A DNA stretch of 64,000 nt from an uncultured Pantoea sp. (GCA_913775175.1 CAJYKU010000018.1:1-64000), one strand, 5' to 3'; numbered from the stretch's first letter, positions 21,355 to 30,126 are shown. The notes: generated by a model not told the origin, from the letters alone. Numbers and translations: made by a program.

Positions 21355-21430
21355 GGGTCGTTAGCTCAGTTGGTAGAGCAGTTGACTTTTAATCAATTGG
21401 TCGCAGGTTCGAATCCTGCACGACCCACCA
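21355..21430 (+). tRNA. tRNA-Lys (UUU), copy 2
   Basis: Identical in sequence to copy 1, 46 nt downstream, with encoded CCA. Probably processed from the same transcript. Confidence 0.99.
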
Positions 21431-21462
21431 TCAAATATCAGGTTGTAAGCCGCTTTCACAGC

Positions 21463-21538
21463 GGGTCGTTAGCTCAGTTGGTAGAGCAGTTGACTTTTAA
21501 TCAATTGGTCGCAGGTTCGAATCCTGCACGACCCACCA
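21463..21538 (+). tRNA. tRNA-Lys (UUU), copy 3
   Basis: Identical to the first two copies, 32 nt after copy 2, with encoded CCA. A strong terminator follows within 20 nt. E. coli carries a longer Lys/Val cluster here; only lysine copies are seen in this window. Confidence 0.99.
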
Positions 21539-21545
21539 GATTCAG

Positions 21546-21572
21546 AAAAAAGCGCCCGGCGGGCGCTTTTTT
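21546..21572 (+). terminator. Terminator of the tRNA-Lys operon
   Basis: AGCGCCC/GGGCGCT stem with a GGC loop, preceded by six A and followed by six T, so it could work in both directions. Confidence 0.9.
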
Positions 21573-21653
21573 CGTTTATACGGGCTGACGCAACAGGCAG
21601 AAGACCAGGCTGCCGCAGGCTTGATAATATAACCTGGCGTGAGTCAGGCTGCC

Positions 21654-21713
21654 GCACCCGCACCCGCACCCGCACCCGCACCCGCACCCGCACCCGCACC
21701 CGCATTTGCATTT
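21654..21713 (+). repeat. Hexanucleotide array (GCACCC)8(GCATTT)2
   Basis: Eight perfect head-to-tail copies of GCACCC (21654-21701) run into two copies of GCATTT (21702-21713) and a partial GCACCT. It lies about 80 bp after the tRNA terminator and codes for nothing plausible. Perfect copies suggest recent slippage, so copy number probably varies between strains. Confidence 0.95.
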
Positions 21714-21960
21714 GCACCTCTATCGGCCACAGTGCGAAATCCTGATAAGCAGGGGTTATCCTGCATAATCCAGCAGAGAGCTAAAGCGCCTTACCAGCGT
21801 CCCTGTTAATTGCGACGCACAGACAGGATGCTCTCTCTGCCTGCGGATGCACCGCAGAGCCTCTGGTCGCGCCAGGCTCAGAGCAGTTATCTGGTTTTTT
21901 TATACAGAGCGGCGGGGCAGAACGCCAAAGAGATATCCGTAGCGGGCAGTGTATAGATAG

Positions 21961-22211
21961 TCTGATAACGCCTCTGATAGCGTCAAAACAGAAGCGTGGC
22001 AGGATTTAATACACCGCCATAAACCCAGCGCAAGCCTGCTTATAAACTGCCTGACAATGCCTCTGATGGCGTCAGAATCAGAACAGAAGCATGGCAGGAT
22101 TTAACATACCACCATAAACTCAGCGTAATGAGCTGGCTTATAAACCGCCTGTTAATGCCTCTGACAGCGTCAGAACAGAAGTGCTGCCGGGCATTTCATT
22201 TCTTATATAAA
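21961..22211 (+). repeat. Three diverged tandem direct repeats
   Basis: Units at about 21961-22046, 22047-22144 and 22145-22211 share a common pattern: GCCTCTGATAGCGTCA-like start, then AACAGAAG, then in units 1 and 2 GTGGCAGGATTTAA or ATGGCAGGATTTAA and CCATAAAC.CAGCG, each ending in TTATAAA or TATATAAA. Unit 3 is shorter and more diverged. No open frame runs through them. Confidence 0.8.
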
Positions 22212-22400
22212 GCCGTTAATCCTGAGTGTCTGGTGAAATTTGCTGCTGGCATTATTTCCCTGCCCGGAAATGGCATGGCAATAACAGATATTACGCTGAC
22301 CCGCTGCTGCGGTGGCGTCTGTAGTCGCAGATAAACGCTATTGTGTCATTTGCTGACACTACTCCGTCTGACGCCTCACATCACTGCACGCTTACCACAC

Positions 22401-23885
22401 TTATCGTACTGCTTTTTTCTTTGCCGGCTTCTCCGGCATCAGGCTCTTCCAGATATGCTGCACGGCATAGCTGCGCCAGGGACGCCATTTCTGGGAAAGA
22501 GCGTCTGCCGCTCTGGCGGTTACACCGCCAAGGTTATTACGAATAGCGATATCCTCTTTGGGAAACGCATCAGGCCAGCGTAATGCGCGCATGGCGATAT
22601 AGCTGGCTGTCCAGGGACCCACACCTTTTAGCGCCAGAAGCTGCTGCACCACCACATCGGGTGGCAGAGAGCCGTTAAAGCGCAGTGTGCCACTGTCACA
22701 GGCTTCTGCCAGCGCTTTAATAGCCGCTGAACGGGCAGCACTGGCAATACCGAGTACAGCAATATCATCAATACTGGCTGCCGCCAGCGTGGCAGGATCG
22801 GGTGAGAGCCGGGAAAGTTCAGGCCACGGGGTGATCAGCGGCTCACCAAACCGTTCAGTCAGGCGGCTGCTCAGTGTGGTTGCGGCCTTAACGGTGACCT
22901 GCTGGCCGAGAATGGCGCGGATGCTGAGCTCAAACGCATCAAACGCACCAGGCACGCGCAGGCCAGGGTGACGCGCGATGCTTTCAGCCAGCAGTGGATC
23001 GCGGCTGAGTAAATCGTTAATCGCCTGCGGTTGTGCATCCAGATCAAACAGGTCGCGTAAACGTCGCAGCAGTGCTGGCAGTACTGGCGTCAGTGAAGTC
23101 GTAAATTCAACCTGCAGCGCATCTTTGCCTGGTAATGCACTGACTCGTACCCAGCCGCGACAGCTGCCCAGCGCCACTGTACGATGATAGGCACCCTCAG
23201 CCACCCACTCAGCCTGCTGCATAACATGGCTGGCGAGAAACTCCAGCATCGCCTCCCAGTCATAAGGGGGACGATAGCTTAACTGCAGGGTGGCACTCTG
23301 CTGCGGAAGCGATGCTGCCTCTGGCTGACTCTGCTTGCGCAGAGCTGAGGGTGTCATACGGTAGCGGTTCTGAAACACATCGTTGAAGCGCCGCAGGCTG
23401 CGAAAACCGCTCGCCCAGGCGATTTCAGTAATGGGCAGGGCGGTTTCCGTCAGCAACTGCTTAGCCAGCAACATGCGCCGCGTCTGACGTAGCTCCAGCG
23501 GTGAGACGCCCAGCTCCTGCTGTATCACCCGCCGCAGTTGCCGCTCGCTAAGAAAAAATTCTGCGGCAATCTCTGCAAGTGAAGTCTGCTCCTCCAGCAT
23601 CCCTTCTTCCACGCGCCGGATCAGGCGATCAGCAATACGATGATGATTATCCACCGGAGCAAATCCGGGCGCCAGCTCAGGCCGGCAGCGCAGGCATGGG
23701 CGAAACTGAGCCTTTTCTGCGGCTTCTGCACTGCTGAAGAAGCAGCAGTTTTTCAGCATTGGCTTGCGTACCGGACAGATGGGACGGCAGTAGATGCCGG
23801 TAGAAGTCACACCCACATAGAGCAAGCCATCAAAGCGGCTATCGCGTGATATCAGCGCCTGATAGGCAGTATCGTGATCAAACAT
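22401..23885 (-). CDS. Ada-type regulator domain fused to AlkA-type 3-methyladenine DNA glycosylase
   Basis: The predicted 494-residue protein has four parts. Residues 1-80 form an Ada zinc domain with Cys33, Cys37, Cys64 and Cys67 (IYCRPICP and RPCLRCRPE), in which one cysteine of E. coli Ada accepts methyl from DNA phosphotriesters. Residues 80-185 are an AraC-type helix-turn-helix region. Residues 200-290 resemble the AlkA N-terminal domain. The C-terminal part is an HhH-GPD glycosylase with ALKGVGPWTASYIAMRAL and catalytic Asp445 in FPKEDIAIRN. The start is the ATG at 23885 (GGAG six bases upstream), not the frame's first ATG at 23927. It excises alkylated bases and may sense methylation to regulate itself and the divergent methyltransferase gene. 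No close E. coli counterpart exists at this locus. Confidence 0.92.
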   Translation of the reverse strand: MFDHDTAYQALISRDSRFDGLLYVGVTSTGIYCRPICPVRKPMLKNCCFFSSAEAAEKAQFRPCLRCRPELAPGFAPVDNHHRIADRLIRRVEEGMLEEQTSLAEIAAEFFLSERQLRRVIQQELGVSPLELRQTRRMLLAKQLLTETALPITEIAWASGFRSLRRFNDVFQNRYRMTPSALRKQSQPEAASLPQQSATLQLSYRPPYDWEAMLEFLASHVMQQAEWVAEGAYHRTVALGSCRGWVRVSALPGKDALQVEFTTSLTPVLPALLRRLRDLFDLDAQPQAINDLLSRDPLLAESIARHPGLRVPGAFDAFELSIRAILGQQVTVKAATTLSSRLTERFGEPLITPWPELSRLSPDPATLAAASIDDIAVLGIASAARSAAIKALAEACDSGTLRFNGSLPPDVVVQQLLALKGVGPWTASYIAMRALRWPDAFPKEDIAIRNNLGGVTARAADALSQKWRPWRSYAVQHIWKSLMPEKPAKKKAVR

Positions 23886-23932
23886 AGCGGTCTCCGGCAA
23901 ATAAATCACATCATCGCGCAGCTGCAAAGGGG

Positions 23933-23991
23933 AAACTGGCTGTTTTCGGACAGATAATCAGTTTATGTGCCTGTCCGAAAACAGCCAGTTT
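23933..23991. repeat. Perfect 21-bp inverted repeat in the alkA/ogt divergent promoter region
   Basis: Arms at 23933-23953 and 23971-23991 (AAACTGGCTGTTTTCGG plus ACAG, and its exact complement) flank a 17-nt loop. On the plus strand the second arm runs into TTTTT, so it can also act as a terminator-like hairpin. It occupies the middle of the 159-bp gap between two oppositely oriented alkylation-repair genes. Confidence 0.9.
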
Positions 23992-24044
23992 TTACGGCAA
24001 TTAGTGCAATAATAGCCAGCAGTAGCCAATTGCGGAGACCTGCT

Positions 24045-24578
24045 ATGTACTATGTAAAACCCATTGTCACACCGGTTGGAGAGTTAATGCTGGTTGCCAG
24101 CGACAGGGGATTATCTGCGGTGTTGTGGGAGAATGATAACGCAGAGCGGGTGCCGCTGACTCCGCTGTCACGTGACGATCATCATCCCATTTTATGTGAA
24201 GCTGAACGTCAGCTGCAGCAATATTTCGCCGGTGAGCGGCGGCAATTTACGCTGAACTATGACACCACAGGTACGCCATTTCAGAAAAAGGTATGGGAAG
24301 CGCTGCTGACCATTCCTTTTGGCGAAACCCGCAGCTATCGGCAGATTGCTGAGCAGATTGGTCATCCCAGGGCGATGCGCGCAGTGGGGGCAGCCAATGG
24401 TAAAAACCCACTCTCAATTGTGGCTCCCTGCCATCGGGTCATTGGCAGTAACGGCAAACTCACTGGTTTTGCCGGCGGCCTGACAGTGAAAGCTTTTCTG
24501 CTGCAACTTGAGCAGGCGCAAGGCAGCCTGCCGCTGGCAGCAGATAGCATGGTGCCACTACCCGCCACAAATGTTTAG
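24045..24578 (+). CDS. ogt: Methylated-DNA-protein cysteine S-methyltransferase (Ogt/Ada C-terminal type)
   Basis: Suicide repair protein that moves the alkyl group from O6-alkylguanine to its own cysteine. It has 177 residues from ATG 24045, which has GCGGAGA upstream; the frame also extends leftward into the inverted repeat, which is unlikely to be translated. The acceptor is Cys129 in the signature PCHRVIGSNGKLTGFAGG, preceded by the DNA-binding helix with RAVGAANGKNPLSI. An N-terminal ribonuclease-H-like domain covers residues 1-75. It is divergent from the Ada/AlkA fusion, so the pair splits the parts of E. coli Ada differently. The symbol is by family; orthology to E. coli ogt is not certain. 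Confidence 0.9.
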   Translation: MYYVKPIVTPVGELMLVASDRGLSAVLWENDNAERVPLTPLSRDDHHPILCEAERQLQQYFAGERRQFTLNYDTTGTPFQKKVWEALLTIPFGETRSYRQIAEQIGHPRAMRAVGAANGKNPLSIVAPCHRVIGSNGKLTGFAGGLTVKAFLLQLEQAQGSLPLAADSMVPLPATNV

Positions 24579-24589
24579 TATAGAAAACA
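24572..24589. promoter_or_regulatory. NadR-type operator
   Basis: TGTTTA-N6-AAAACA differs by one base from the NadR box TGTTTA-N6-TAAACA known for nadA-pnuC in enterics. It overlaps the ogt stop codon and sits upstream of an AT-rich TATAGT element near 24611, about 260 bp before pnuC. Confidence 0.65.
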
Positions 24590-24835
24590 TAATAGTTATT
24601 TTTAGCGTTATATAGTAGTTTAAATGCGGTTGTTGTTAACCAGAAGAAACGATGCGCGGGATTGCACCACTCTCTGAGCGGAAAAGCGATCTCTGTTTAA
24701 TCAGCACGCATTGTTATCGTTGCAGGGCGTGCAGAGCGGGTGAAAATCAGTTGTCCCGTTATCTCCGGTATTGTCCTGCGGCACTTACTCAGGATAACAG
24801 GGCGCGCAGGTGGCGAGCCGGATACAGGGGCATTT
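24590..24835 (+). other. Long leader of pnuC
   Basis: About 215 nt of untranslated RNA is expected between the likely promoter (after the NadR-type box) and the pnuC start. A paired region can be drawn from GCAGG at 24722-24726 to CCTGC at 24774-24778, enclosing a CGGG/CCCG stem. No known riboswitch signature was recognised. Confidence 0.4.
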
Positions 24836-25555
24836 ATGAATTTTTTCAGTACGCAAAATCTTTTGGTGCATATTCCACTTGGCGTTGGCGGCTATGATCT
24901 CTCATGGATTGAGGCGATTGGCACTCTGGCCGGACTGCTCTGCATCTGGCTGGCAAGCCGGGAAAAAATCATTAACTATTTTTTTGGCCTGATAAACGTT
25001 TCGCTTTTTGCAGTAATTTTCTTTCAGATTCAACTCTATGCCAGTTTGTTGCTGCAACTGTTTTTCTTTGTCGCTAACGTCTATGGCTGGTATGCATGGA
25101 GTCGGCAAACGGTAAATAATGAGCGTGCACTGAAAATTCGCTGGTTGTCACGCCGCCAGGCACTGGTATGGGGAGCAGCCTGCGCTATCGCGATTGCATT
25201 AATGACACGCTATATAGACGCGGTATTTGGTGTTCTGACCCGCAGTGCGGTACAGCTTATGCAGGCGGCGGGCGCAGAGGTTACTATGCCGCAGCTGCAA
25301 CCGGATGCCTTTCCGTTCTGGGATGCCTGCATGATGGTGCTTTCGATGGCTGCCATGATTCTGATGACACGAAAATATGTAGAAAACTGGTTGCTATGGG
25401 TGGTTATCAATGTGATAAGCGTAATGATTTTTGCCCGGCAGGGCGTGTATGCGATGTCACTGGAGTATGCGATTCTGACGCTGATTGCCCTGAATGGCTC
25501 ACGTCTGTGGATGCAGAGCGCGCGTCAGCAGGGATCGCGCGCGCTGGCTAATTAG
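24836..25555 (+). CDS. pnuC: Nicotinamide riboside transporter PnuC
   Basis: Inner-membrane facilitator for nicotinamide riboside, a salvage precursor of NAD. The 239 residues from ATG 24836 ([16 protein letters not shown]) match E. coli PnuC in length and N-terminus; 32 extra in-frame upstream codons are not conserved and are excluded. Seven or so hydrophobic helices and the conserved [11 protein letters not shown] and [32 protein letters not shown] motifs are present. In E. coli pnuC is co-transcribed with nadA; here nadA is not upstream, so salvage may matter more. The 3' end overlaps the convergent zitB gene by 4 bp. Confidence 0.97.
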   Translation: MNFFSTQNLLVHIPLGVGGYDLSWIEAIGTLAGLLCIWLASREKIINYFFGLINVSLFAVIFFQIQLYASLLLQLFFFVANVYGWYAWSRQTVNNERALKIRWLSRRQALVWGAACAIAIALMTRYIDAVFGVLTRSAVQLMQAAGAEVTMPQLQPDAFPFWDACMMVLSMAAMILMTRKYVENWLLWVVINVISVMIFARQGVYAMSLEYAILTLIALNGSRLWMQSARQQGSRALAN

Positions 25556-26511
25556 TGATGATGGTGCAGATGGCCCGCCGGTTCATGATGCTTATGTCCG
25601 GCGTCCCGGCTCTCTGCACCGAGCTCGCAATCAGGCCCGCTGCACGCCTGATACTCCATCTGCACCGTGGCATGTCCAATCTGATAATGCTGATGCAGAT
25701 AGCGGTGGATAGTACGCAGCAGGCCATCGTGATCGTAGGGTGGCACCACCTGGACGTGCAGCGTCAGCACCGGCTTATCACCTACCTGCCATAAATGGAC
25801 ATGGTGCACATTGCGCACCTCATTAACATTCCGTTTCAGGTCGCGTGCCAGCTTATCAATATTAATACTGACCGGTGCCCCCTCCAGCAGTTCATGCAGG
25901 CTTTCACGCAGCAGCGCCCAGGCGCTACGTACCACCAGAACCGATACCAGCAGCGACAAAATAGGATCGATTGGCGTCCAGCCAGTCAGCATCACGATAA
26001 CAGCAGCGACTATCGCACCTACCGAACCCAGCAGGTCTCCCAATACGTGTAGCGCCGCGGCACGCACATTCAGGTTTTTCTCCTCGCTACCGCGATGCAG
26101 CAGCCAGAAAGAGAGCAGATTAGCGAAAAGTCCGGCAATGGCAATGCCGAGCATCAGCCCTCCCTCAATCGGCTGTGGCTGAGCAAAGCGGCGGATCGCC
26201 TCCCAGACTATCAATACGGTAATCACCAGCAGCGCAATCGCATTAACAAACGCAGCCAGCGTGGTAAGACGCAGCAGGCCAAACGTATGGCGCGCATTGG
26301 GCTTGCGCCGGGCAAACTGTATTGCCAGCAACGCCATCAGCAGTGCGGCGGCGTCGGTCAGCATATGCCCGGCATCAGCCAGCAGTGCCAGCGATCCGGA
26401 AATAAGCCCGCCGACTACTTCGGCCAGCATAAACAGGGCTGTTACGCCAAATGCCGCCGCAAGACGGGTACGATTGGCGTTATGCTCGCTGTGTGAGTGA
26501 GAGTGTCCCAT
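25552..26511 (-). CDS. zitB: Zinc efflux transporter (cation diffusion facilitator)
   Basis: CDF-family Zn(2+)/H(+) antiporter of the inner membrane. It has 319 residues and six transmembrane helices. The metal-site pairs are DAGHMLTDA in helix 2 and HVLGDLLGS in helix 5. The ends are histidine-rich: [10 protein letters not shown] at the N-terminus and a HKHHEP...HLHHHH tail. A cytoplasmic domain follows helix 6. It converges on pnuC and lies immediately downstream of the sensor kinase gene, whose last codons overlap its start by about 30 bp. Confidence 0.96.
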   Translation of the reverse strand: MGHSHSHSEHNANRTRLAAAFGVTALFMLAEVVGGLISGSLALLADAGHMLTDAAALLMALLAIQFARRKPNARHTFGLLRLTTLAAFVNAIALLVITVLIVWEAIRRFAQPQPIEGGLMLGIAIAGLFANLLSFWLLHRGSEEKNLNVRAAALHVLGDLLGSVGAIVAAVIVMLTGWTPIDPILSLLVSVLVVRSAWALLRESLHELLEGAPVSINIDKLARDLKRNVNEVRNVHHVHLWQVGDKPVLTLHVQVVPPYDHDGLLRTIHRYLHQHYQIGHATVQMEYQACSGPDCELGAESRDAGHKHHEPAGHLHHHH

Positions 26512-29500
26512 AGCTTTCCAGTTGGTTAAGTAGCCTGTTGGTTAATGTTATCAGTAAATTCAGCGTTTCAGGGCAGAGGTGCTGCTGTTTCGCTGCATCA
26601 ATAATCTGCTGGCAGGCTCCGGCCGCATCCGGCATGTTAATCAGCAGCCAGCTGCCTTTCAGGCGATGGGCCGCTTTTTCCATAGCCTGCCAGTCGTGTT
26701 GCGCTGTGGCCAGCAGCAGCGTATCGCGATCCTGTTGTAATGTCTGCCGGAGCGTCTGGCAGATGCGCGGCAACCAGCTCTCGTCGTGCTGAGCCAGCGT
26801 CAGCAGTGTCGCAGGCAGCGCTGTCAGTGGATCGGGCTGCGCCTGTGCCAGCAACGGTGCCAGATCAGAAAGCGTAACAGGTTTTACCAGTTGTGCTTCA
26901 TACTGCTGCAGCGGCAATGCTACCCGCTGTGCATCAGCTGAACAGAGTACTCGCCACGCCCGGTGTAAGCGTTGCCGCTGACGCCGCCGCAGAATGCGCA
27001 GCAGCGTCAGGCCATCCGGATGCGGCATCATCTGATCGATAAACAGGATATCAAACGGCTGCTGCGCATCGGCGTGCAGCAGAGCACGTCCGCCGGAAAA
27101 TATCTCAGCATTGATACCAAAGGTTGCCAGCTGCTGCTGCATTACCAGCAGGTTAGCCGGGTGATCATCAACGATTGCCACGCGCAGCTGAGGGTAGTGT
27201 GGCCAGGTATCAGTACGTTCAGTTTCCTGAACCTCGCATCGGGTCAGCGGCAGCGTAACGCTGACACAGGTGCCGCGATCCGGCTCTGAGGTCAGTGATA
27301 GCGTCCCCTCCATACGCTGCACAATTTCCCGACAGATAAACAGTCCCAGACCACTGCCCTGAACAGCATGACGCCGTCCTGACGGTGCCTGATACCAGGG
27401 CTCAAACAGATTGCTCTGCTCGCTGAGCGGGATACCGCTGCCGGTGTCTGCAACCCTGATTTCAATCTGTTCTGCAACCGCCAGCGTCAGCCTGATCTCC
27501 CCGGCACGGGTAAATTTCAGCGCATTGGCCACCAGGTTATTAATGACCTGCTGCAGACGATCGCCATCCAGCAATACTGATGCAGGCAGAGGCGTCAACG
27601 CTTCCACTATCAGCCGGGGACCATTATTGTGCATTAGTGGGTGATAGAGCTGCTGCTGCTGTGCCAGCCAGTGCGCCAGGTTGAGCGGGCGTGGTGCCAG
27701 ACGAAAGCTCTGATTCTCAATACGCGCATGATCCTGTAAATCATTTAACAGTGCCATCAGCGAACGGGCACTGCTGTGCATCAGCGCAACCCGCGCGCGC
27801 GGATGCTGCTGCTGCTCCAGTTCCAGCAAGCCCAGAATCGCCTGCATTGGCGTGCGCAGTTCATGACTGACCGTTGCCAGAAACTGACTTTTCGCCGCAT
27901 TGGCCTGCTCTGCCGCCGCCCGTTGCTGCCGTTCACGGCGCTGTTGCAGTCTGTGACGAAGCTGCAGCACCAGCAGCAGCAAAATAATCATTGCGGCAAC
28001 CAGCAGCACCAGTTTCGGGATATTACGCATCGCCATGCTGCTACCGGGCTGAGGCGGCTGACTCCAGTTTTCCCGCATCTGGTTAAGCGTCTCTGCGGGT
28101 ATCTGTTGCAGCGCCCGATCCAGCAGTGCACGCAGTTGTGGCTGCTGTGGGCTAACGTGCGGCGCCAGCGGCCAGGCGATATCACTGGCGGCAAACGCCA
28201 GGCGCAGAGCGGCGTCGTTATGGCTGGCAAGCCGCCAGCGCGCGGAAAGCACATTATCAACCACTGCATCGATCTCGCCGTTACTCAGCGCCTGCCAGAG
28301 GCGGTCACGATCGTCAAACTGTAATGGTGTGATGTTCGCGGGCAGCAGCAGCTGTGCCAGATCGCCGCGCAGAATACCAACACGTTTACCCTGCAGGCTG
28401 GACCACTCTGCGGGCATAACCGATGTGCGGGTGTATACCCCCCAGATCGCACGCCATACCGGCAGGGTGGTCGATTCGGTGATGCTGTTATCCAGCGGCT
28501 CCAGCATATTCAGCATGACCTGCTGCCGGGTCATTAAAGCTTGTGCCTGTGCCGGATTCGCTACCCAGCGCGGAATAAAGCGAATACCGGTGCTCTGACT
28601 TAAGGCATTGAGCATATCAATGCCAAAACCGCGCGCATTGCCGCTGGCGTCGCGGTAGCTCCAGGGCGCATTGTCAGGCGCTGCGGCATAAGGAACGCTG
28701 GGATGCTGTGTCAGCCACTGACGCTCTGACTGACTCAGCATCAGCGTCTGCGTATCCTGATAACGGGGCAGAGGTGGGCTCCAGCGCTGTGCAACACGGT
28801 TGCTGAACTCCGCTGGCAGCAGCCGGAGCTGACTATCGATCCAGCGGGTTATCGCCGGATCGCGGGCGATCGCGCGCAGCGTCAGATCCACGCCGGGATC
28901 TGCAGTGATTTGATAAATCTCACCCTGTTGCAGCTGGCTGAGCAGAAATCCAGCGCTCGCCTCATCTGCAACCAGATAATCACTCTGCTGATTCAGCAGA
29001 GCATAGAGCGCCTGCAGGTTGCCTGACACGCTATGCCAGCGATGACGCGCTTTTAATTCAGGCGGTAGCTGCGTCAGTGTGCTTTCGGCAATGGTCAGCA
29101 GGGCACTATCACTGTTAAACATCACCGCACGCTGATTGTTGCGATTACGATAGATACGCAGCGGCGTGGTAAACCAGCTGGCGCTGAGCGATGTTGCTGC
29201 CGGCAGCGGCGTGCTTCCGGTTGTGAGCACCAGATCAACTTCGCCACGCTGCAGTGCCTGCAACTGCGCTGCGCGGTCTGGATAATCCTGTAGCCGGAAG
29301 CGAACACCGCTGAGCTGACTAAGTGCGCTAAGGTAGTCAGCATCGATGCCCCATAAACGATCGCCGATGCGCATCGCCCAGGGCGCACTGTTTTGCATAG
29401 GTACTGCAACCCGGAGCTGTGCAGCGGGTGGCGTAACAGCGGGTGGTGCAGGCATCATTGCAGGTAGCATAACGCTGCTGGCGGGCAGCAGATCGGCGCG

Positions 29501-29560
29501 CGCGTCTGCGATAAACAGCAAAAAGACCAGCCACCACCCTTTCACTGCTGCGCTTTCCAT
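26480..29560 (-). CDS. Unorthodox hybrid sensor histidine kinase (BvgS/EvgS type)
   Basis: A four-step phosphorelay sensor of 1026 residues. A signal peptide is followed by two periplasmic solute-binding-type (SBP_bac_3) domains at about 45-265 and 270-505, and one transmembrane helix at about 517-536. The kinase then carries His566 in [11 protein letters not shown], the ATP-binding boxes [17 protein letters not shown] and GSGLGLFI, a receiver domain with Asp842 in LFIDQMMP, and an HPt domain with His965 in AHRLKGSW. No PAS domain is obvious. Its signal is unknown. It overlaps the response regulator by 19 bp; a GTG at 29545 giving [17 protein letters not shown] is an equally good start. This pair is not part of the E. 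coli gene order here. Confidence 0.93.
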   Translation of the reverse strand: MESAAVKGWWLVFLLFIADARADLLPASSVMLPAMMPAPPAVTPPAAQLRVAVPMQNSAPWAMRIGDRLWGIDADYLSALSQLSGVRFRLQDYPDRAAQLQALQRGEVDLVLTTGSTPLPAATSLSASWFTTPLRIYRNRNNQRAVMFNSDSALLTIAESTLTQLPPELKARHRWHSVSGNLQALYALLNQQSDYLVADEASAGFLLSQLQQGEIYQITADPGVDLTLRAIARDPAITRWIDSQLRLLPAEFSNRVAQRWSPPLPRYQDTQTLMLSQSERQWLTQHPSVPYAAAPDNAPWSYRDASGNARGFGIDMLNALSQSTGIRFIPRWVANPAQAQALMTRQQVMLNMLEPLDNSITESTTLPVWRAIWGVYTRTSVMPAEWSSLQGKRVGILRGDLAQLLLPANITPLQFDDRDRLWQALSNGEIDAVVDNVLSARWRLASHNDAALRLAFAASDIAWPLAPHVSPQQPQLRALLDRALQQIPAETLNQMRENWSQPPQPGSSMAMRNIPKLVLLVAAMIILLLLVLQLRHRLQQRRERQQRAAAEQANAAKSQFLATVSHELRTPMQAILGLLELEQQQHPRARVALMHSSARSLMALLNDLQDHARIENQSFRLAPRPLNLAHWLAQQQQLYHPLMHNNGPRLIVEALTPLPASVLLDGDRLQQVINNLVANALKFTRAGEIRLTLAVAEQIEIRVADTGSGIPLSEQSNLFEPWYQAPSGRRHAVQGSGLGLFICREIVQRMEGTLSLTSEPDRGTCVSVTLPLTRCEVQETERTDTWPHYPQLRVAIVDDHPANLLVMQQQLATFGINAEIFSGGRALLHADAQQPFDILFIDQMMPHPDGLTLLRILRRRQRQRLHRAWRVLCSADAQRVALPLQQYEAQLVKPVTLSDLAPLLAQAQPDPLTALPATLLTLAQHDESWLPRICQTLRQTLQQDRDTLLLATAQHDWQAMEKAAHRLKGSWLLINMPDAAGACQQIIDAAKQQHLCPETLNLLITLTNRLLNQLESYGTLSLTQRA

Positions 29561-30126
29561 AAGCTGGCCAGCTCGACCACAGAGCGGGTACCGGTTTTTG
29601 CCAGGATATTTTTTTTATGTGTGCTCACGGTTTTATTGCTGATATGCAGCTGCTCACCAATCTGCAGATTAGATAGCCCGCGCACCAGCAGTGCCACAAT
29701 CTGCTGCTCTTTTTCCGTCAGCGGCAGAGCCAACGGTTCCGGCAACGGAGGAAACGCGCGCTGGCCACCCAGCACGGCCAGAATGGCGCTGACCAGCTGT
29801 GCCATACTTTGACTCTTCACTACATAACCCGCTGCACCGAGTGAGGCGGCTGTGTGCAGCGTATGGCGGCTCTGCTCAGCGGAGTAGATTAAAACCGGGC
29901 GCTCTGCATCGCGGGCACGCAGTCGTCGCAGTAGCTCCAGTCCATCGCAATCCGGCAGACCAATATCCAGAATAATTAAATCGATCTGCTGCTGTTGTAA
30001 TAGCATACGCGCCTGCGTTTCATCGGTGGCAGCATAGAGATTTAGTGAGACGGGTGCGTGACGGCAGGCGGCCTGCAGTGCAACTTCGACCAGTGGGTGA
30101 TCGTCAATAAGCAGTAGGGTGGCCAT
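29542..30126 (-). CDS. LuxR/NarL-family response regulator (BvgA/EvgA type)
   Basis: Partner of the downstream hybrid kinase. It has 194 residues from ATG 30126 (MATLLLIDDHPLVEVAL), which has AGGA upstream; 21 extra in-frame upstream codons look non-coding. The receiver domain covers residues 1-115 with phosphoacceptor Asp54 in IILDIGLPDCDG. The LuxR-type helix-turn-helix is at about 135-190 (LTEKEQQIVALLVRGLSNLQIGE, then ISNKTVSTHKKNIL). The pair forms an operon. Target genes cannot be inferred from the window; neighbouring zitB and ybgS are possible but untested. Confidence 0.93.
   Translation of the reverse strand: MATLLLIDDHPLVEVALQAACRHAPVSLNLYAATDETQARMLLQQQQIDLIILDIGLPDCDGLELLRRLRARDAERPVLIYSAEQSRHTLHTAASLGAAGYVVKSQSMAQLVSAILAVLGGQRAFPPLPEPLALPLTEKEQQIVALLVRGLSNLQIGEQLHISNKTVSTHKKNILAKTGTRSVVELASLWKAQQ

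Larger units (their letters stand above)
21573..22400. other. Non-coding, repeat-bearing region after the tRNA cluster
   Basis: About 830 bp between the tRNA terminator and the alkA-like gene contain no credible gene. They contain a GCACCC hexanucleotide array and three diverged direct repeats, both listed separately. In E. coli nadA lies in this interval. I see no recognisable nadA remnant, transposase fragment or integrase. Confidence 0.7.

Noticed and set aside
21337-21588. 83-codon plus-strand frame with a repeated SLAQLVEQLTFNQLVAGSNPARPT block
   Set aside because: This is the translation of the tRNA-Lys genes themselves, a known annotation artefact.
21654-21713. CRISPR-like array
   Set aside because: Units are 6 bp, head to tail, with no spacers. 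No cas genes are present.
21469-21717. Minus-strand frame with an alternating Arg-Val stretch
   Set aside because: Produced by the GCACCC array and an antisense tRNA gene; no coding signals.
21573-22400. Remnant of nadA or of an integrated element next to the tRNA genes
   Set aside because: I looked for a NadA-like cysteine motif, an integrase frame or a repeated tRNA 3' end that would mark an attachment site and saw none.
24652-24897. 81-codon Arg/Cys-rich frame before pnuC
   Set aside because: It overlaps the pnuC start by 62 bp in another frame, lacks a good ribosome-binding site and has unusual composition.
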